A DNA stretch of 48,376 bases from Bacteroidota bacterium (GCA_039111535.1 JBCCIM010000020.1:1-48376), one strand, 5' to 3'. Counted from the stretch's first letter, positions 33,685 through 42,399 are shown. Made by a program: numbers and translations. The notes: generated from the sequence alone by a model not told the origin.

Positions 33685-33790
33685 AAGAGCAAAGGGAAAG
33701 AATATGAATTGAGCTGTTCTGGTTCCACAGAAAAATGGCTTGTTTTTACAAAAAATTTTGTAATACTGTTATTTTAGGCCTTTTCTGAAA

Positions 33791-34144
33791 ATGATAACTG
33801 ATGAACCAATCCAAAATCTTAAAATACTAGATACAACTTTGATGGATGAGTTTATTCATCTAATAATTCAAAATATAGCTCCAGAAAAAATAATTCTATT
33901 TGGTTCCTATGCTTATGGAGAACCGAATATGGAAAGTGATATCGATTTATTTATCATATTGAGAGAATCTCAAATTCCAAGATACAAAAGAGCGAGACAG
34001 TTAAGAAAAGTTTTCAGAAAATATAGAAATTTGGAATTTGATTTTATAATTTATACAGAAGATGAAGTCGCTGAATGGAAAGATGTAGATTTATCTTTCG
34101 TAAATACTGTCTTAAAAAAAGGTCGGTTGGTTTATGAGAAATAA
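33791..34144 (+). CDS. MNT-type minimal nucleotidyltransferase (antitoxin)
   Basis: A 117-residue nucleotidyltransferase with the GSYAYGEPNMESDIDLFI core (GS-x9-11-DhD metal triad; third Asp near FDFIIY). Such proteins pair with HEPN toxins and neutralise them, in characterised cases by AMPylating a toxin tyrosine. The stop overlaps the HEPN start by 11 bases, so the two are co-translated. AT-rich codon use differs from everything left of 33.2 kb but matches genes to the right. Confidence 0.88.
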   Translation: MITDEPIQNLKILDTTLMDEFIHLIIQNIAPEKIILFGSYAYGEPNMESDIDLFIILRESQIPRYKRARQLRKVFRKYRNLEFDFIIYTEDEVAEWKDVDLSFVNTVLKKGRLVYEK

Positions 34145-34526
34145 AAATAACCTTGTGCAAGCATGGCTAAATAAAGCGGATAAAGATCTTTTAACAGCAA
34201 AAAGAGAGTTTTCTTTTGAAGATCCTGTAATTGAATCAGTCTGTTTCCATTCCCAACAAGCTACCGAAAAATATATTAAAGCGTATTTGGTTTATAAAGA
34301 CATACCATTTCCAAAATCACATGATATAGGAAAATTAATTGATTTATTAGATCAAAATGAAAAAGAACTTCACGAGTATAAAGATATAGCTGATACTCTA
34401 ACTGACTATGGTGTAGAAATTAGATATCCTGATATAAATGACATTCCTGAAAAAGAGGAAGCGAAAGAAGCATTAGCAATAACAATAAAATTTCGAGAAT
34501 TAATAACCAGTAAAATTAGAAGTTAA
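34134..34526 (+). CDS. HEPN domain protein (toxin partner of MNT)
   Basis: A 130-residue HEPN protein: WLNKADKDLLTAKREF, VCFHSQQATEKYIKAYLVY and the end-motif YGVEIRYPD typical of the MNT-associated HEPN family. It does not show the canonical R-x4-6-H RNase motif, so its toxicity may be weak or need a different active site; the ERYP/EIRYP tyrosine is the site AMPylated in related pairs. The start lies within the last codons of the MNT gene. Confidence 0.88.
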   Translation: MRNKNNLVQAWLNKADKDLLTAKREFSFEDPVIESVCFHSQQATEKYIKAYLVYKDIPFPKSHDIGKLIDLLDQNEKELHEYKDIADTLTDYGVEIRYPDINDIPEKEEAKEALAITIKFRELITSKIRS

Positions 34527-34641
34527 AGAATAGGAATCATATCTCAAAAGAACGCTTTTAAGAGCATCAATCTCGCCCATCACCCGTAGCGACTGATTGT
34601 ATCAGTCGTACGATTGAATCTGCCATAGCTGCCAATGCCCG

Positions 34642-34699
34642 AGATTTTTCTAGTTTTAAGATAAAGAGAAATCTTGTTCATCGAGCGGAGCCGAGATGA
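34642..34699. repeat. 58-bp direct repeat, copy 3 (right of the MNT-HEPN pair)
   Basis: Begins AGATTTTTCTAGTTTTAAGA and ends TCATCGAGCGGAGCCGAGATGA. With copy 2 it brackets about 1 kb containing only the toxin-antitoxin pair. It ends 3 bases before the end of the TPR gene. Confidence 0.7.
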
Positions 34700-34701
34700 G
34701 T

Positions 34702-36729
34702 TTATTTACATCTCTTCGGATTGCGATCCTTGCGGTTGCTTTCCCTCTCGACAATATCCTTAGAGCTTATCATATGCTGCCAAGACTTACCGATGGGAGT
34801 CGCTAGGGCAAGGAACTCATCCATATCCTTTATGCATACATTGCCGATTTTCCTACCATTTCGGGATATACGGTAGACCTGCTTTTTGCGAATTCCATCC
34901 CTATAACCTAAGTTGATGACAACTTCTTTGTTTTTGATTTTTAAAACACGGCCTATGCGAGGGATCTTGCTGGAAATCGTTTTTGCGAGCCTGACTGATA
35001 CTTCGCTGACGTAGTTTTGGCTGGAGGAAAGAAAGCTAATCTTTTTTAGGATTTGCCCATCTTGCCTGTCGTAGAGAACGAAGTTTACCTTGAGTTCATT
35101 GCCTTGCAAAGAGTATGTACCATAACCTACATAGCGTATCTTTTCTTTGTAAAGGCGACCTGCGTCTAAATTGATATGGTTGAGAATATCAGGAGAATAA
35201 AAGACTCCTTGGGTATGCTTGTATTCCGGTTTCGCTTGGCGAATTTTCTCTTTCAGAGCTTTCTCTTCTGTATCCGATAGAACAGAGATGTTGGGCATGA
35301 GACTGATAGAAAATTTGATGGAGTTGGTCAACACAAGCGAGGTATCTGGGTAGTTCTTGAGAAAGTTGTCTGGTTGCAAGTCAAAGAGAAAGATCTTAGG
35401 TGTATTGCGGATGCCACGAGAGATTTCACCATCCAGAGTTGTGTAACCTTCTCTATAGGAGAGACTATTCTTACGGTAGCGAAGGGCTCGTTCCAAACGG
35501 TTGTGTATTTTGATATTACGTGGTTCGTCGTTACGAATTTTCTTCAACAGGTGGATCATCTCTTGTAGATACCCGTTGCGGTAGTAGTACTGGGAAAGGA
35601 ATTTGCGCAATTGGCGGTTGTCTGGGATGAGTTTGCGGCTGCGCATCAAGCTGTAACCGGCTTGGCCATAGCGGTTGTTATTACTCGCTGAGCGATTTTG
35701 CCACAAACGATATTTCCCTAGATTGTTGCGTAACCAGTGGTTGGCACTCAAGTTTTGCAAAGAAAAACTTTCCGCAGAGTAACGACCAATTTCATCCAGG
35801 TCGTTGATACGTAGTACTTGTACATAGCTTTTGATCGCTGTGGAGTGGGAGCCTAGCTTTTTCGCAAGGTAGGCGTTCAAATAGTGCAACTCGCCATTTT
35901 CTGGGTACTTCTGCAACAAATCTTTGCACTGTTGTTGTGCATTGGCATACTCTTCGAACCACATAAAGGTCTGCATTAAGAGAGATTTGGTTTTGTCACT
36001 TTCTTGGTTTAGGGCAAGAGAGATGAGTAGATTCGATTGTGCCTGGTCAATTAGTTTTTCTACTTTGGTGGAAGGAAAGAGGCTGACTGCTTCTTGTAGG
36101 CTGATCTTCGCATACTCACGAAACAAATCGGGGTTTTCGGGTTCTAGGCTGGTAAGGTTTTTGAGGATTTTTTTGGCTCTACGGAAATTGCCGGAACTTG
36201 CATTGACTTTTGCGTAGAGCAACTTGAATTCGGTATTGTTGACAGTTTTGCCTTTTGCATCTTCCAGCTTACGTAGAGCCTGCGCATAATTCTCTTGCAT
36301 GAGATAGATTTCTATTCTTGCTAGCAATAGGTGTGAGTTATAGGGTTTTTTACGTAAGTTTTTGTTGAGCATTGTTAGGCTTTTGCGGTATTTTCCCTCT
36401 AATGCCTGGAGCTTGGCAACACCTGCAACAGCTTCCATGTTTTTGGGTTCTAATTTTAAAATTTTGCGAAATGCTTGCAGGGCTTTCTTATTGGCTTCTA
36501 TTTTTATAGAGCAACGGGCGACACCTAAAAGAGCCTTCAAAGAAGAGGGGTTGACCTGTAGGGCGTTTTTGTAGTGAAACAATGCTCGGTTGTAGTTTTT
36601 GCTTTGGTAGAGCTCATCGGCTTCTTTTAGGTATTTGTAGATATTGTCTGCGTGAACAGGTCCGTTTAGAGTCAGAACTGCTAGGAGAAGTAGAAAGATA
36701 GCTAAGAATTTATTGGTTGTTGGGAACAA
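34702..36729 (-). CDS. Exported TPR protein with FlgT-like C-terminal segment
   Basis: A 675-residue protein starting at TTG 36729, the only start before the signal peptide (NKFLAIFLLLLAVLTLNGPVHA), and overlapping the preceding gene by 20 bases. Residues 30-300 hold at least six TPRs (AALFHYKNALQVNPSSLKALLGVA-type). Residues 430-560 are a beta-rich domain like lipoprotein/TolB-like assembly proteins (FLFDLQPDNFLKN, RYVGYGTYSLQGNELKVNFVLYD). The C-terminus has EVVINLGYRDGIRKKQVYRI, the FlgT-C/SH3-like form found in envelope proteins. Last gene of the five-gene operon; likely periplasmic or outer-membrane. The function is unknown. Confidence 0.75.
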   Translation of the reverse strand: MFPTTNKFLAIFLLLLAVLTLNGPVHADNIYKYLKEADELYQSKNYNRALFHYKNALQVNPSSLKALLGVARCSIKIEANKKALQAFRKILKLEPKNMEAVAGVAKLQALEGKYRKSLTMLNKNLRKKPYNSHLLLARIEIYLMQENYAQALRKLEDAKGKTVNNTEFKLLYAKVNASSGNFRRAKKILKNLTSLEPENPDLFREYAKISLQEAVSLFPSTKVEKLIDQAQSNLLISLALNQESDKTKSLLMQTFMWFEEYANAQQQCKDLLQKYPENGELHYLNAYLAKKLGSHSTAIKSYVQVLRINDLDEIGRYSAESFSLQNLSANHWLRNNLGKYRLWQNRSASNNNRYGQAGYSLMRSRKLIPDNRQLRKFLSQYYYRNGYLQEMIHLLKKIRNDEPRNIKIHNRLERALRYRKNSLSYREGYTTLDGEISRGIRNTPKIFLFDLQPDNFLKNYPDTSLVLTNSIKFSISLMPNISVLSDTEEKALKEKIRQAKPEYKHTQGVFYSPDILNHINLDAGRLYKEKIRYVGYGTYSLQGNELKVNFVLYDRQDGQILKKISFLSSSQNYVSEVSVRLAKTISSKIPRIGRVLKIKNKEVVINLGYRDGIRKKQVYRISRNGRKIGNVCIKDMDEFLALATPIGKSWQHMISSKDIVERESNRKDRNPKRCK

Positions 36730-38779
36730 AATAACCTGCCTTCGATTTTCCTATGATATTTCGATAGGATACATCCACTCGTATGTCCATGTATTTGCCT
36801 GCTAGATCAGAGGCCGTTTTGGTACGGTATGAGATAATGTATCTTTTGTCTCGTTTAGATCGGATAAAGGAGTATAGTTTTTTTTCCTTTTGGCTACCAG
36901 GAACCTTGAGAAATAACCCTCCGGTTTTTTTAGCCATATTCTTATACCGTTCTACAGCTTCTCCTTCTCCTTGCAAAGAGAGAACAATGATGGGAATAGA
37001 GTGTGCGTTGGCATATTGGATGTTGCGAATCATACTGTACTGTTTGAAGCTTCCTGGCAACTCCTGTCCAGAAACTAATAGGATAACCGCTCTAGGTCCT
37101 AATTGGTTCATAAGAGAACTGATTCCGTCAAAAATACCTTTTCCCAAGTTAATATTAGACCTTTCGGGAGGGGATTTGCGGATCTTAGAGTATACATCTA
37201 AAATAGAATGGCCGAATTCATACAACTGGACAGAGTCCTTACCAGCTCGGATGACATTGACTTGGTCCTTGACCGTGAAAGAATTGAAAAAGTCACCTAA
37301 GAAGCTCGCTAAATTGCCGGAGATGTGTTGGATGCTCGTACTATTTTCAAAGACTAGAGAAACGCTCAATTTGTCGTTAAAACGCTTCATATCCGCCTGG
37401 CCTACCAAAGGATAGATATTTTCGTTTTCAATGATACGGAAGGCACTTCTTCCTATTCCTGTAAGGTCTTGGTTTTTACGGTTTTTCACACGCATGAATA
37501 CAGAAATGTCAGGAAAGCGGTTTAACTCGATTTTTTCAATGAATACGTTTAAATTGGAAGTAAGCATGTTGCGCGGGGCAAACATATCGATACGGTGGCG
37601 GGCGTAGTCAATGGTATACAGTGTTCCGGTATAGTCGTAAGCACTGGAGAAAGGCCGCAAGAACTTGCGGTACTTGCGGCTATGGTCCATAAACGAGCTA
37701 AGTTTGCTCCATTTGTCCTGATCCGGCTCATAGATAAGCAAACCAGCGTATTCATCGGCGACATATACCTTTTTACCGTGAATTTTAATAGAGCGCGGTT
37801 TTTGCAAACTGGGATGGCTGATATCAGCTATATAATTGCCCTCTGAATCAAACCTGACGATACGGCGGTTTCCCTTGTCTACAACCCAGATCGTGCCATC
37901 TTCGGCAACGGATAGACCAGACGGAGAGTAGAGCTTTCCATCTCCTTCCTTGCCAAACTCTTGGATAAACTCACCGGTAAGGTTGAACTTCTGGATACGG
38001 TTGTTGCCGGTATCCGCGATGTAGAGCTTTTCATCGGGAGAAATCGAGATACCAGCAGGTCCAATGAACTTACCTCTTTTGCTCCCTTTGCCCCCAAAGC
38101 GTTTCTGAAAATACCCTTTGGTATTCAAGATATATACGTAGTTAGAGGCAAAGTCACTGACAAAGAGATGCTTTTTGTGAATTGTGAAAAACAGAGGTCC
38201 GGTAAAGGAGCGGGCAAATCCACCTTTGTAATTTCCTACGGGAAAACCATTGGTATCAAATTTAACTATATTGGCCGAACCGAAAGACAGTACGTAGAGA
38301 TTGCCAATATCATCTACCAAGGCATCGGTGGGGTTGCGGAAGCGGTAGCTGCGAAAACTATCTCCGGTGATTTTATTATAGAATGTTAGAGGGTGCTCTT
38401 TGCCCTCGCCTGCAATGAGCATGCGTAAGACTTCTCTACGGTTCCTCCAATAGGGGTTGCGTGAGTCTTGGTCGAGAATGATGAGTTCGTTGAGGCTTTC
38501 TTGCCATTCACCGGTGAGGTAGTAGGTATCGGAGAGTAATTTGCGCGCCAGGCTAAAGCGTTCCATAATCGAGAGGGAAGCGATAAAATTCTCCCTTGCT
38601 GCACCATACTCACTGCGGTGGAAATAGATCAGACCTTTTCTGAAAAATGTTTTGGCTTTGTCTTCTCCTCTTTTGAAGTCAGGCAGCTCATCTGCTGTTA
38701 GGGAGCTATAGCAGAGAAGAACGACAAAGAAAAGAAGGAATGGTATGTTTTTTTTTATGTACTGCATGGTGTTACGCAT
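36710..38779 (-). CDS. Exported NHL-repeat protein with degenerate VWA-like domain
   Basis: A 689-residue protein (signal peptide NIPFLLFFVVLLCYSSLTA). Residues 40-100 are TPR-like, 145-400 hold about five NHL repeats (for example GKFIGPAGISISPDEKLYIADTGNNRIQKF) forming a beta-propeller, and 420-610 resemble a VWFA-related domain. Its metal site is altered: the usual DxSxS reads ENSTS (477-482) and the later Asp-Gly is SGQE. It probably binds a ligand or partner outside the cell membrane rather than a metal. It is 7 bases after the HAMP-like gene and overlaps the TPR gene, so it belongs to the same operon. Confidence 0.75.
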   Translation of the reverse strand: MRNTMQYIKKNIPFLLFFVVLLCYSSLTADELPDFKRGEDKAKTFFRKGLIYFHRSEYGAARENFIASLSIMERFSLARKLLSDTYYLTGEWQESLNELIILDQDSRNPYWRNRREVLRMLIAGEGKEHPLTFYNKITGDSFRSYRFRNPTDALVDDIGNLYVLSFGSANIVKFDTNGFPVGNYKGGFARSFTGPLFFTIHKKHLFVSDFASNYVYILNTKGYFQKRFGGKGSKRGKFIGPAGISISPDEKLYIADTGNNRIQKFNLTGEFIQEFGKEGDGKLYSPSGLSVAEDGTIWVVDKGNRRIVRFDSEGNYIADISHPSLQKPRSIKIHGKKVYVADEYAGLLIYEPDQDKWSKLSSFMDHSRKYRKFLRPFSSAYDYTGTLYTIDYARHRIDMFAPRNMLTSNLNVFIEKIELNRFPDISVFMRVKNRKNQDLTGIGRSAFRIIENENIYPLVGQADMKRFNDKLSVSLVFENSTSIQHISGNLASFLGDFFNSFTVKDQVNVIRAGKDSVQLYEFGHSILDVYSKIRKSPPERSNINLGKGIFDGISSLMNQLGPRAVILLVSGQELPGSFKQYSMIRNIQYANAHSIPIIVLSLQGEGEAVERYKNMAKKTGGLFLKVPGSQKEKKLYSFIRSKRDKRYIISYRTKTASDLAGKYMDIRVDVSYRNIIGKSKAGYFVPNNQ

Positions 38780-38786
38780 TTAAGCT

Positions 38787-39653
38787 CTAGGTGAATTTCT
38801 CAGGAATCTTTGAGATTTTAGTACTTAGCCTCTTTATATTTTCGGCTTCTTGCTGGATATTTTCAATCAGATCTGGTAAAGATTTTTCAACTAGAGAGGA
38901 GGTGAGAGAGAAGTTTTCTTGCAAATGCTCTAACTGTAGGCTCAATCTCTCTAAATTTGTCAGAGCAGAGGTATTGAGAAAGGAATTTGGTTGCAACATC
39001 ATTTGTTTGTATTTGCCCAATAAATTTTCAAGTGTCATTTGCAAGTCCAGTTGGAATTGGTAGAGAAATTCTTGTAAAAACTGCATCGACTCTTCTGGGT
39101 TCTCTTTGCGCTTGGCTACTTCTAAATTGATTTTGGCAACTTGCAACAAGGACTGTAAGTTTTCCATATCGAATTTGGTTTTTTGGTCAAAGATTTTACT
39201 CGGACGGTGCAGTTCCGTTTGGATTTGTTTCACATCCCCCTGCAAGTTTTCGGTCTTTTTTTGGTTTTGCTCACACTGCTGTAAGACAGTTTGCTTGAGT
39301 TCGGAAGAGAAGCCTACCTTTTCGACGATTGTCTCTGAAGTGCTTGTGAGTTCTTGGCAAATCGACTGTAGGGTCTCCAATTCGTCGTTGCGTGATTCTT
39401 TGACAGCCTCTAGGATGGTGTTGATCGCAGCTGCGGTTTCACGCCAGAAGCTGGGCATCTCTTCGCCATCAATTCGTTCTTGGAAATCCCCTATTTTGAC
39501 CCGCCCGACAATTTTTTTGAGCTGTGTTTCAAAGCTCAAATTGCGTTGTAATTCTTTTTCGCTCTCTTGTAGATCGTTGCCTTCTCGGATGAGCTGTTCT
39601 CCTTCTTGTAAGAAGGGATTTTTGCCTATCGTATGTGCTTGGGGTTGGTTCAT
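38787..39653 (-). CDS. Cytoplasmic coiled-coil protein with HAMP-like segment
   Basis: A 288-residue protein with no membrane segment. Residues 45-85 (KKIVGRVKIGDFQERIDGEE, then SFWRETAAAINTILEAV) have the HAMP pattern (I..GDF..RI....SFW...AAIN..L) found before the signalling part of chemoreceptors. The rest is long coiled coil (about 95-285). The conserved receptor tip that contacts CheA/CheW is not seen, so it is not a normal MCP. It starts inside the ParA gene (ATGA overlap) with AAGGA upstream and probably works with the CheA-like protein and ParA. The function is unknown. Confidence 0.6.
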   Translation of the reverse strand: MNQPQAHTIGKNPFLQEGEQLIREGNDLQESEKELQRNLSFETQLKKIVGRVKIGDFQERIDGEEMPSFWRETAAAINTILEAVKESRNDELETLQSICQELTSTSETIVEKVGFSSELKQTVLQQCEQNQKKTENLQGDVKQIQTELHRPSKIFDQKTKFDMENLQSLLQVAKINLEVAKRKENPEESMQFLQEFLYQFQLDLQMTLENLLGKYKQMMLQPNSFLNTSALTNLERLSLQLEHLQENFSLTSSLVEKSLPDLIENIQQEAENIKRLSTKISKIPEKFT

Positions 39654-40438
39654 GAACTTTCCTTGGAGCGGTATTTGCCTTCTTGTGCGATCACTTCTTT
39701 GGCAAGAGAACGAAAGTCGCGCGCACCTTTGCTTTGGCTAGAGTATTGTAAAATGGTCTTGGTAAAGGAGGGACATTCTGCTAATTTGATGTCTTCACGG
39801 ATGTAGGTGGAATAAACCAATTTGCCAAATTTGGTTAGCAATAGATCGAGAACTTCCATCGTATGCTTGACCTCTGGATCTATGCGTGAGGGCAAAACAC
39901 CTGAAATGTGAAGTTCCGGGTTTAGCTTTGCTTTGATCGCTTGGATGGTCTCTAACAAACTGATGACACCGTTTAAAACTAGGTAGTGTGCTACAATGGG
40001 GATTAGCAATTCATCCGCAGCGATGAGGGCATTGAGAGTTACCAGGTTGAGACCAGGGGAACAGTCGAAGAGTACATAATCATAGTATCCTGGTGCCAAT
40101 TTGCCAAACTTCTCTTTCAAAATCATTCCTTGGCTGGCGTGTTCACGCATCTGCTGGGAATGCCTATTGGGGACTTTCATATTGGGGATGATGTCTAAAT
40201 TCGCTGTTTTCGTTCTTTTGGCTAGCCTAGGAATCGCTTCCCAACCTATCGACAGGTCAAATAGACCTGGATCGTTGTACATACGGTTTAGGCCAAACCA
40301 GATCGAAGCTGAACCCTGGGGGTCTAGGTCGACAAGCAATACTTTTTTCCCTTGTTCGGCAAGAGCTGCTGCCAGGTTCACTGCGGTGGTCGTTTTGCCA
40401 CTGCCCCCTTTATGATTGTTAATAACAAATCTTCTCAT
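39650..40438 (-). CDS. ParA/MinD-type ATPase
   Basis: A 262-residue deviant-Walker ATPase: NNHKGGSGKTTTAVNLA (signature Lys plus P-loop), VLLVDLDPQGSAS and DYVLFDCSPGLNLVTLNAL. Such proteins position plasmids, chromosomes or, as ParC-type proteins, chemosensory clusters. No ParB or parS-like repeat is visible, and the operon contains CheA-like and HAMP-like genes, so a role in placing a sensory cluster is the best guess. ATG has GGGAG upstream; the stop overlaps the next gene (ATGA). Confidence 0.88.
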   Translation of the reverse strand: MRRFVINNHKGGSGKTTTAVNLAAALAEQGKKVLLVDLDPQGSASIWFGLNRMYNDPGLFDLSIGWEAIPRLAKRTKTANLDIIPNMKVPNRHSQQMREHASQGMILKEKFGKLAPGYYDYVLFDCSPGLNLVTLNALIAADELLIPIVAHYLVLNGVISLLETIQAIKAKLNPELHISGVLPSRIDPEVKHTMEVLDLLLTKFGKLVYSTYIREDIKLAECPSFTKTILQYSSQSKGARDFRSLAKEVIAQEGKYRSKESS

Positions 40439-40513
40439 TTTCTCCCAACTGATTGCGGAATGTGTTTCTCTGTAAGGGAACTTTTATCCCTTAATTCTGT
40501 AAAATAGTTTTTC

Positions 40514-41722
40514 CTAAGAAACTATATCGAGTAAAGTGACTGCATTGTCTTGGTACATCGCTTTGCCATAAGAGGAAATAGCAACATTGGGATTCGGATC
40601 TTGTTGTTGTATATGCTGCCATTCCCCGTTGTAAAGCTGCATAGATTGTACTGCAATTTGGTATGCTTTTTCTCCTTGGCGAAAGCTAAAGGTCAGCTCT
40701 ACCTTCTCTGGTCTATCTTTTTGCAAGTAATCTGGTATATGGGCCGATTCTTTGAGGCTAAAGCCAGACGTATGCTTTTCTACCCGATATACTTTTTCGA
40801 GTGATAGGGAAAAGTATTCCGAATTATGGTTCTGGAAAAGGAGGTATTTTGCTCTTGTGGTTGTTTTGTTCGCTTTTCCACGTTTCGCACCTTGTTTTTG
40901 TAAAAGTTCTGTTAGAGTTTCTTCTGCCTTTTGCCAATCTGTGTGTGTAAGCAGGGAAAAAGAACCAATTTCACCACAGCTTAGATCTAGGGTATGTGTT
41001 TCATTGGTCAGGCAAAGCAAAAACTTATGCGGTAGGGGAGGGTAGTCTGGACTGAGATGATTGTCTAAATCTAGGTATTCTAAATCCTGCAAGCTATCGT
41101 TGTTTAAGATACAACGGATCGATTGGATGAGGTAGCTAGGAATGGCAAAGGCTTCTCCAGAGCTGGTGAACAGTTGCAGGGCTTCCCCACGCGTCCTGTC
41201 AGCTTGTTGGTTTTGCAATTGCAAAAGGGTTTGGCTAACCTGTTGTAAATTTTCAAGCGCCTTTGATTGTTGTGTCGATGCTGTATTCGAAAGGTCTTCT
41301 TGGATAACTGCTAATTGGTCGAGTATCGGGCTAAAATCTGTCTTTGCCTGTTCTTCTGTGGCAGCCGGTTCCGCAATTGTCTCTTTTTCAACAACCACAC
41401 TCATACCTTCCTCTCCTCGCTGTTCCATGTTGTGTAAGATAAGCCCTAGTTCGTAAGCGTACTGGTCCAACTCTGGTTCTAGGCTTGGTACATCGGCTTT
41501 TTGTTGGAGAACTTGTTTGATTTTGTTTTCGATTGTGAGGGACTTATTCTCTAAGGCCTCTAAACTGTACAAGCTGCTCGTTCCATGTATGATGTGGATG
41601 GTACGTTGCAAACTTTGTAAGATTTCGGTTGGGTTCTTACTGATTTTTAGATTGCCGCTTAGCCTACGGATTTTTTGTAAGTCTTTCTGTGTCTGTTGGA
41701 TGAAGGTTTTGATAAAATTCAT
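40514..41722 (-). CDS. Kinase-less CheA-like scaffold: Hpt domain plus two CheW-like domains
   Basis: A 402-residue protein. Residues 20-75 are Hpt-like, with RTIHIIHGTSS: the phosphoacceptor His43 is kept, the following Lys is His46. A long linker (80-180) has no kinase sequence. Residues about 181-265 (LQLFTSSGEAFAIPSYLIQSI) and 290-402 (YLLFQNHNSEYFSLSLEKVYRVEKH, ending NAVTLLDIVS) are CheW-like. CheA normally has dimerisation and HATPase parts between Hpt and CheW; both are absent here. First gene of a five-gene operon with ParA, HAMP-like, NHL/VWA and TPR proteins. It could be a phosphate receiver or scaffold fed by a kinase elsewhere. Confidence 0.65.
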   Translation of the reverse strand: MNFIKTFIQQTQKDLQKIRRLSGNLKISKNPTEILQSLQRTIHIIHGTSSLYSLEALENKSLTIENKIKQVLQQKADVPSLEPELDQYAYELGLILHNMEQRGEEGMSVVVEKETIAEPAATEEQAKTDFSPILDQLAVIQEDLSNTASTQQSKALENLQQVSQTLLQLQNQQADRTRGEALQLFTSSGEAFAIPSYLIQSIRCILNNDSLQDLEYLDLDNHLSPDYPPLPHKFLLCLTNETHTLDLSCGEIGSFSLLTHTDWQKAEETLTELLQKQGAKRGKANKTTTRAKYLLFQNHNSEYFSLSLEKVYRVEKHTSGFSLKESAHIPDYLQKDRPEKVELTFSFRQGEKAYQIAVQSMQLYNGEWQHIQQQDPNPNVAISSYGKAMYQDNAVTLLDIVS

Positions 41723-41754
41723 GGCTTGTATGGAGAAGAAAACTGGGGAATTGT

Positions 41755-41788
41755 TAGTAGTGGGACGTACAGAGTTACGTCCCTACTA
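41755..41788. repeat. Hairpin repeat TAGTAG-GGGACGTA/TACGTCCC-TACTA
   Basis: TAGTAGTGGGACGTA and TACGTCCCTACTA are complementary apart from a two-base bulge, loop CAGAGT. It lies between the DUF3332 gene and the CheA-like gene on the minus strand. No T tract follows, so it is more likely a structured repeat or processing site than a true terminator. Confidence 0.55.
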
Positions 41789-41796
41789 AAATGATA

Positions 41797-42399
41797 TTAG
41801 AACGTTCCTTTGTTATAGGAGTAGTTTAAATCATTATAATCTTTGTAGTCTACAACTTTGGAAGATTGCAGTTTGCCGTCTTTTGCCATTTTGATCAGAA
41901 CTTTAGAGCCAATTCTCTTAGAACTCATCTTTACTTCTTCTAACTTACCATTGTTTTCTTGGAAGATTTGGTTTGGTTTGTTTTGTAAGAAAATGTATTT
42001 AGAGTCTTTGTTACCATTCTTGATATGCATTTCCATTTTCTTTCCATAGTCTAGGTACACTAATTTTAAAGTTTGGCTACCTTTGCTCATGGTCTTTACA
42101 TACATTCCGTTCTCATCGTACTCGTTGAAGCCAAGCAAATTGTTGCCAGTCCAGAACTCAATGAGGTTTAGAATGACTGCATCAATGAACATTCCAATAC
42201 CATAAACCGGTAGGATGTAGAATACATACATTACTATAGTTTTTAGAAATCTACCTACTAAGTTTTTCCCACCAATCGAGTCATTGAATTGGTATATTTT
42301 GCGTGTCAAAGCAAACTTGCCAAAACAATTTGCTGTACTAATGGTGATAAAACCGAACATTAGAACTAGGACTAAAGCCTTCTTTAATTTTTGTTTCAC
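41797..42399 (-). CDS. DUF3332 lipoprotein, copy A
   Basis: A 200-residue protein taken from the GTG at 42399 (VKQKLKKALVLVLMFGFITI). A textbook AAGGAG lies 10 bases before it, inside the longer frame that begins with GTG 42420, so the longer start is unlikely. The signal peptide ends in STANC, then GKFALTRKIYQFNDSI and two membrane helices, EFWTGNN and a KDGKLQSSKVVDYKDYNDL region near the end. It is clearly similar to the next gene upstream, in motif order and in wording. DUF3332 is found in Bacteroidota, vibrios and spirochaetes; function unknown. Confidence 0.85.
   Translation of the reverse strand: MKQKLKKALVLVLMFGFITISTANCFGKFALTRKIYQFNDSIGGKNLVGRFLKTIVMYVFYILPVYGIGMFIDAVILNLIEFWTGNNLLGFNEYDENGMYVKTMSKGSQTLKLVYLDYGKKMEMHIKNGNKDSKYIFLQNKPNQIFQENNGKLEEVKMSSKRIGSKVLIKMAKDGKLQSSKVVDYKDYNDLNYSYNKGTF

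Larger units (their letters stand above)
33441..33790. other. Intergenic region with large hairpin and two repeat copies
   Basis: AAATTTATTGCA (33472-33483) and TGCAATAAATTT (33486-33497) are perfect inverse repeats. TCTCGGGCACCTCGA before and TCGGTGTCCGGGA after extend an imperfect stem over about 33453-33515. This could be the transcript end of the small basic gene, although no T tract follows. Repeat units at 33511-33559 and 33627-33684 follow. Confidence 0.5.

Noticed and set aside
33000-34700. Genomic island or prophage boundary at the junction
   Set aside because: No integrase, att-like duplication or tRNA at 33.2 kb. The 58-bp repeats lie wholly on the right side and do not flank the junction.
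39650-40438. Plasmid partition locus
   Set aside because: ParA is present, but no ParB, no iterated parS-like repeats and no replication gene. The CheA-like and HAMP-like neighbours favour another role.
41755-41788. Rho-independent terminator between DUF3332 and the CheA-like gene
   Set aside because: The hairpin is strong, but no T tract follows on the minus strand, so I call it a repeat.
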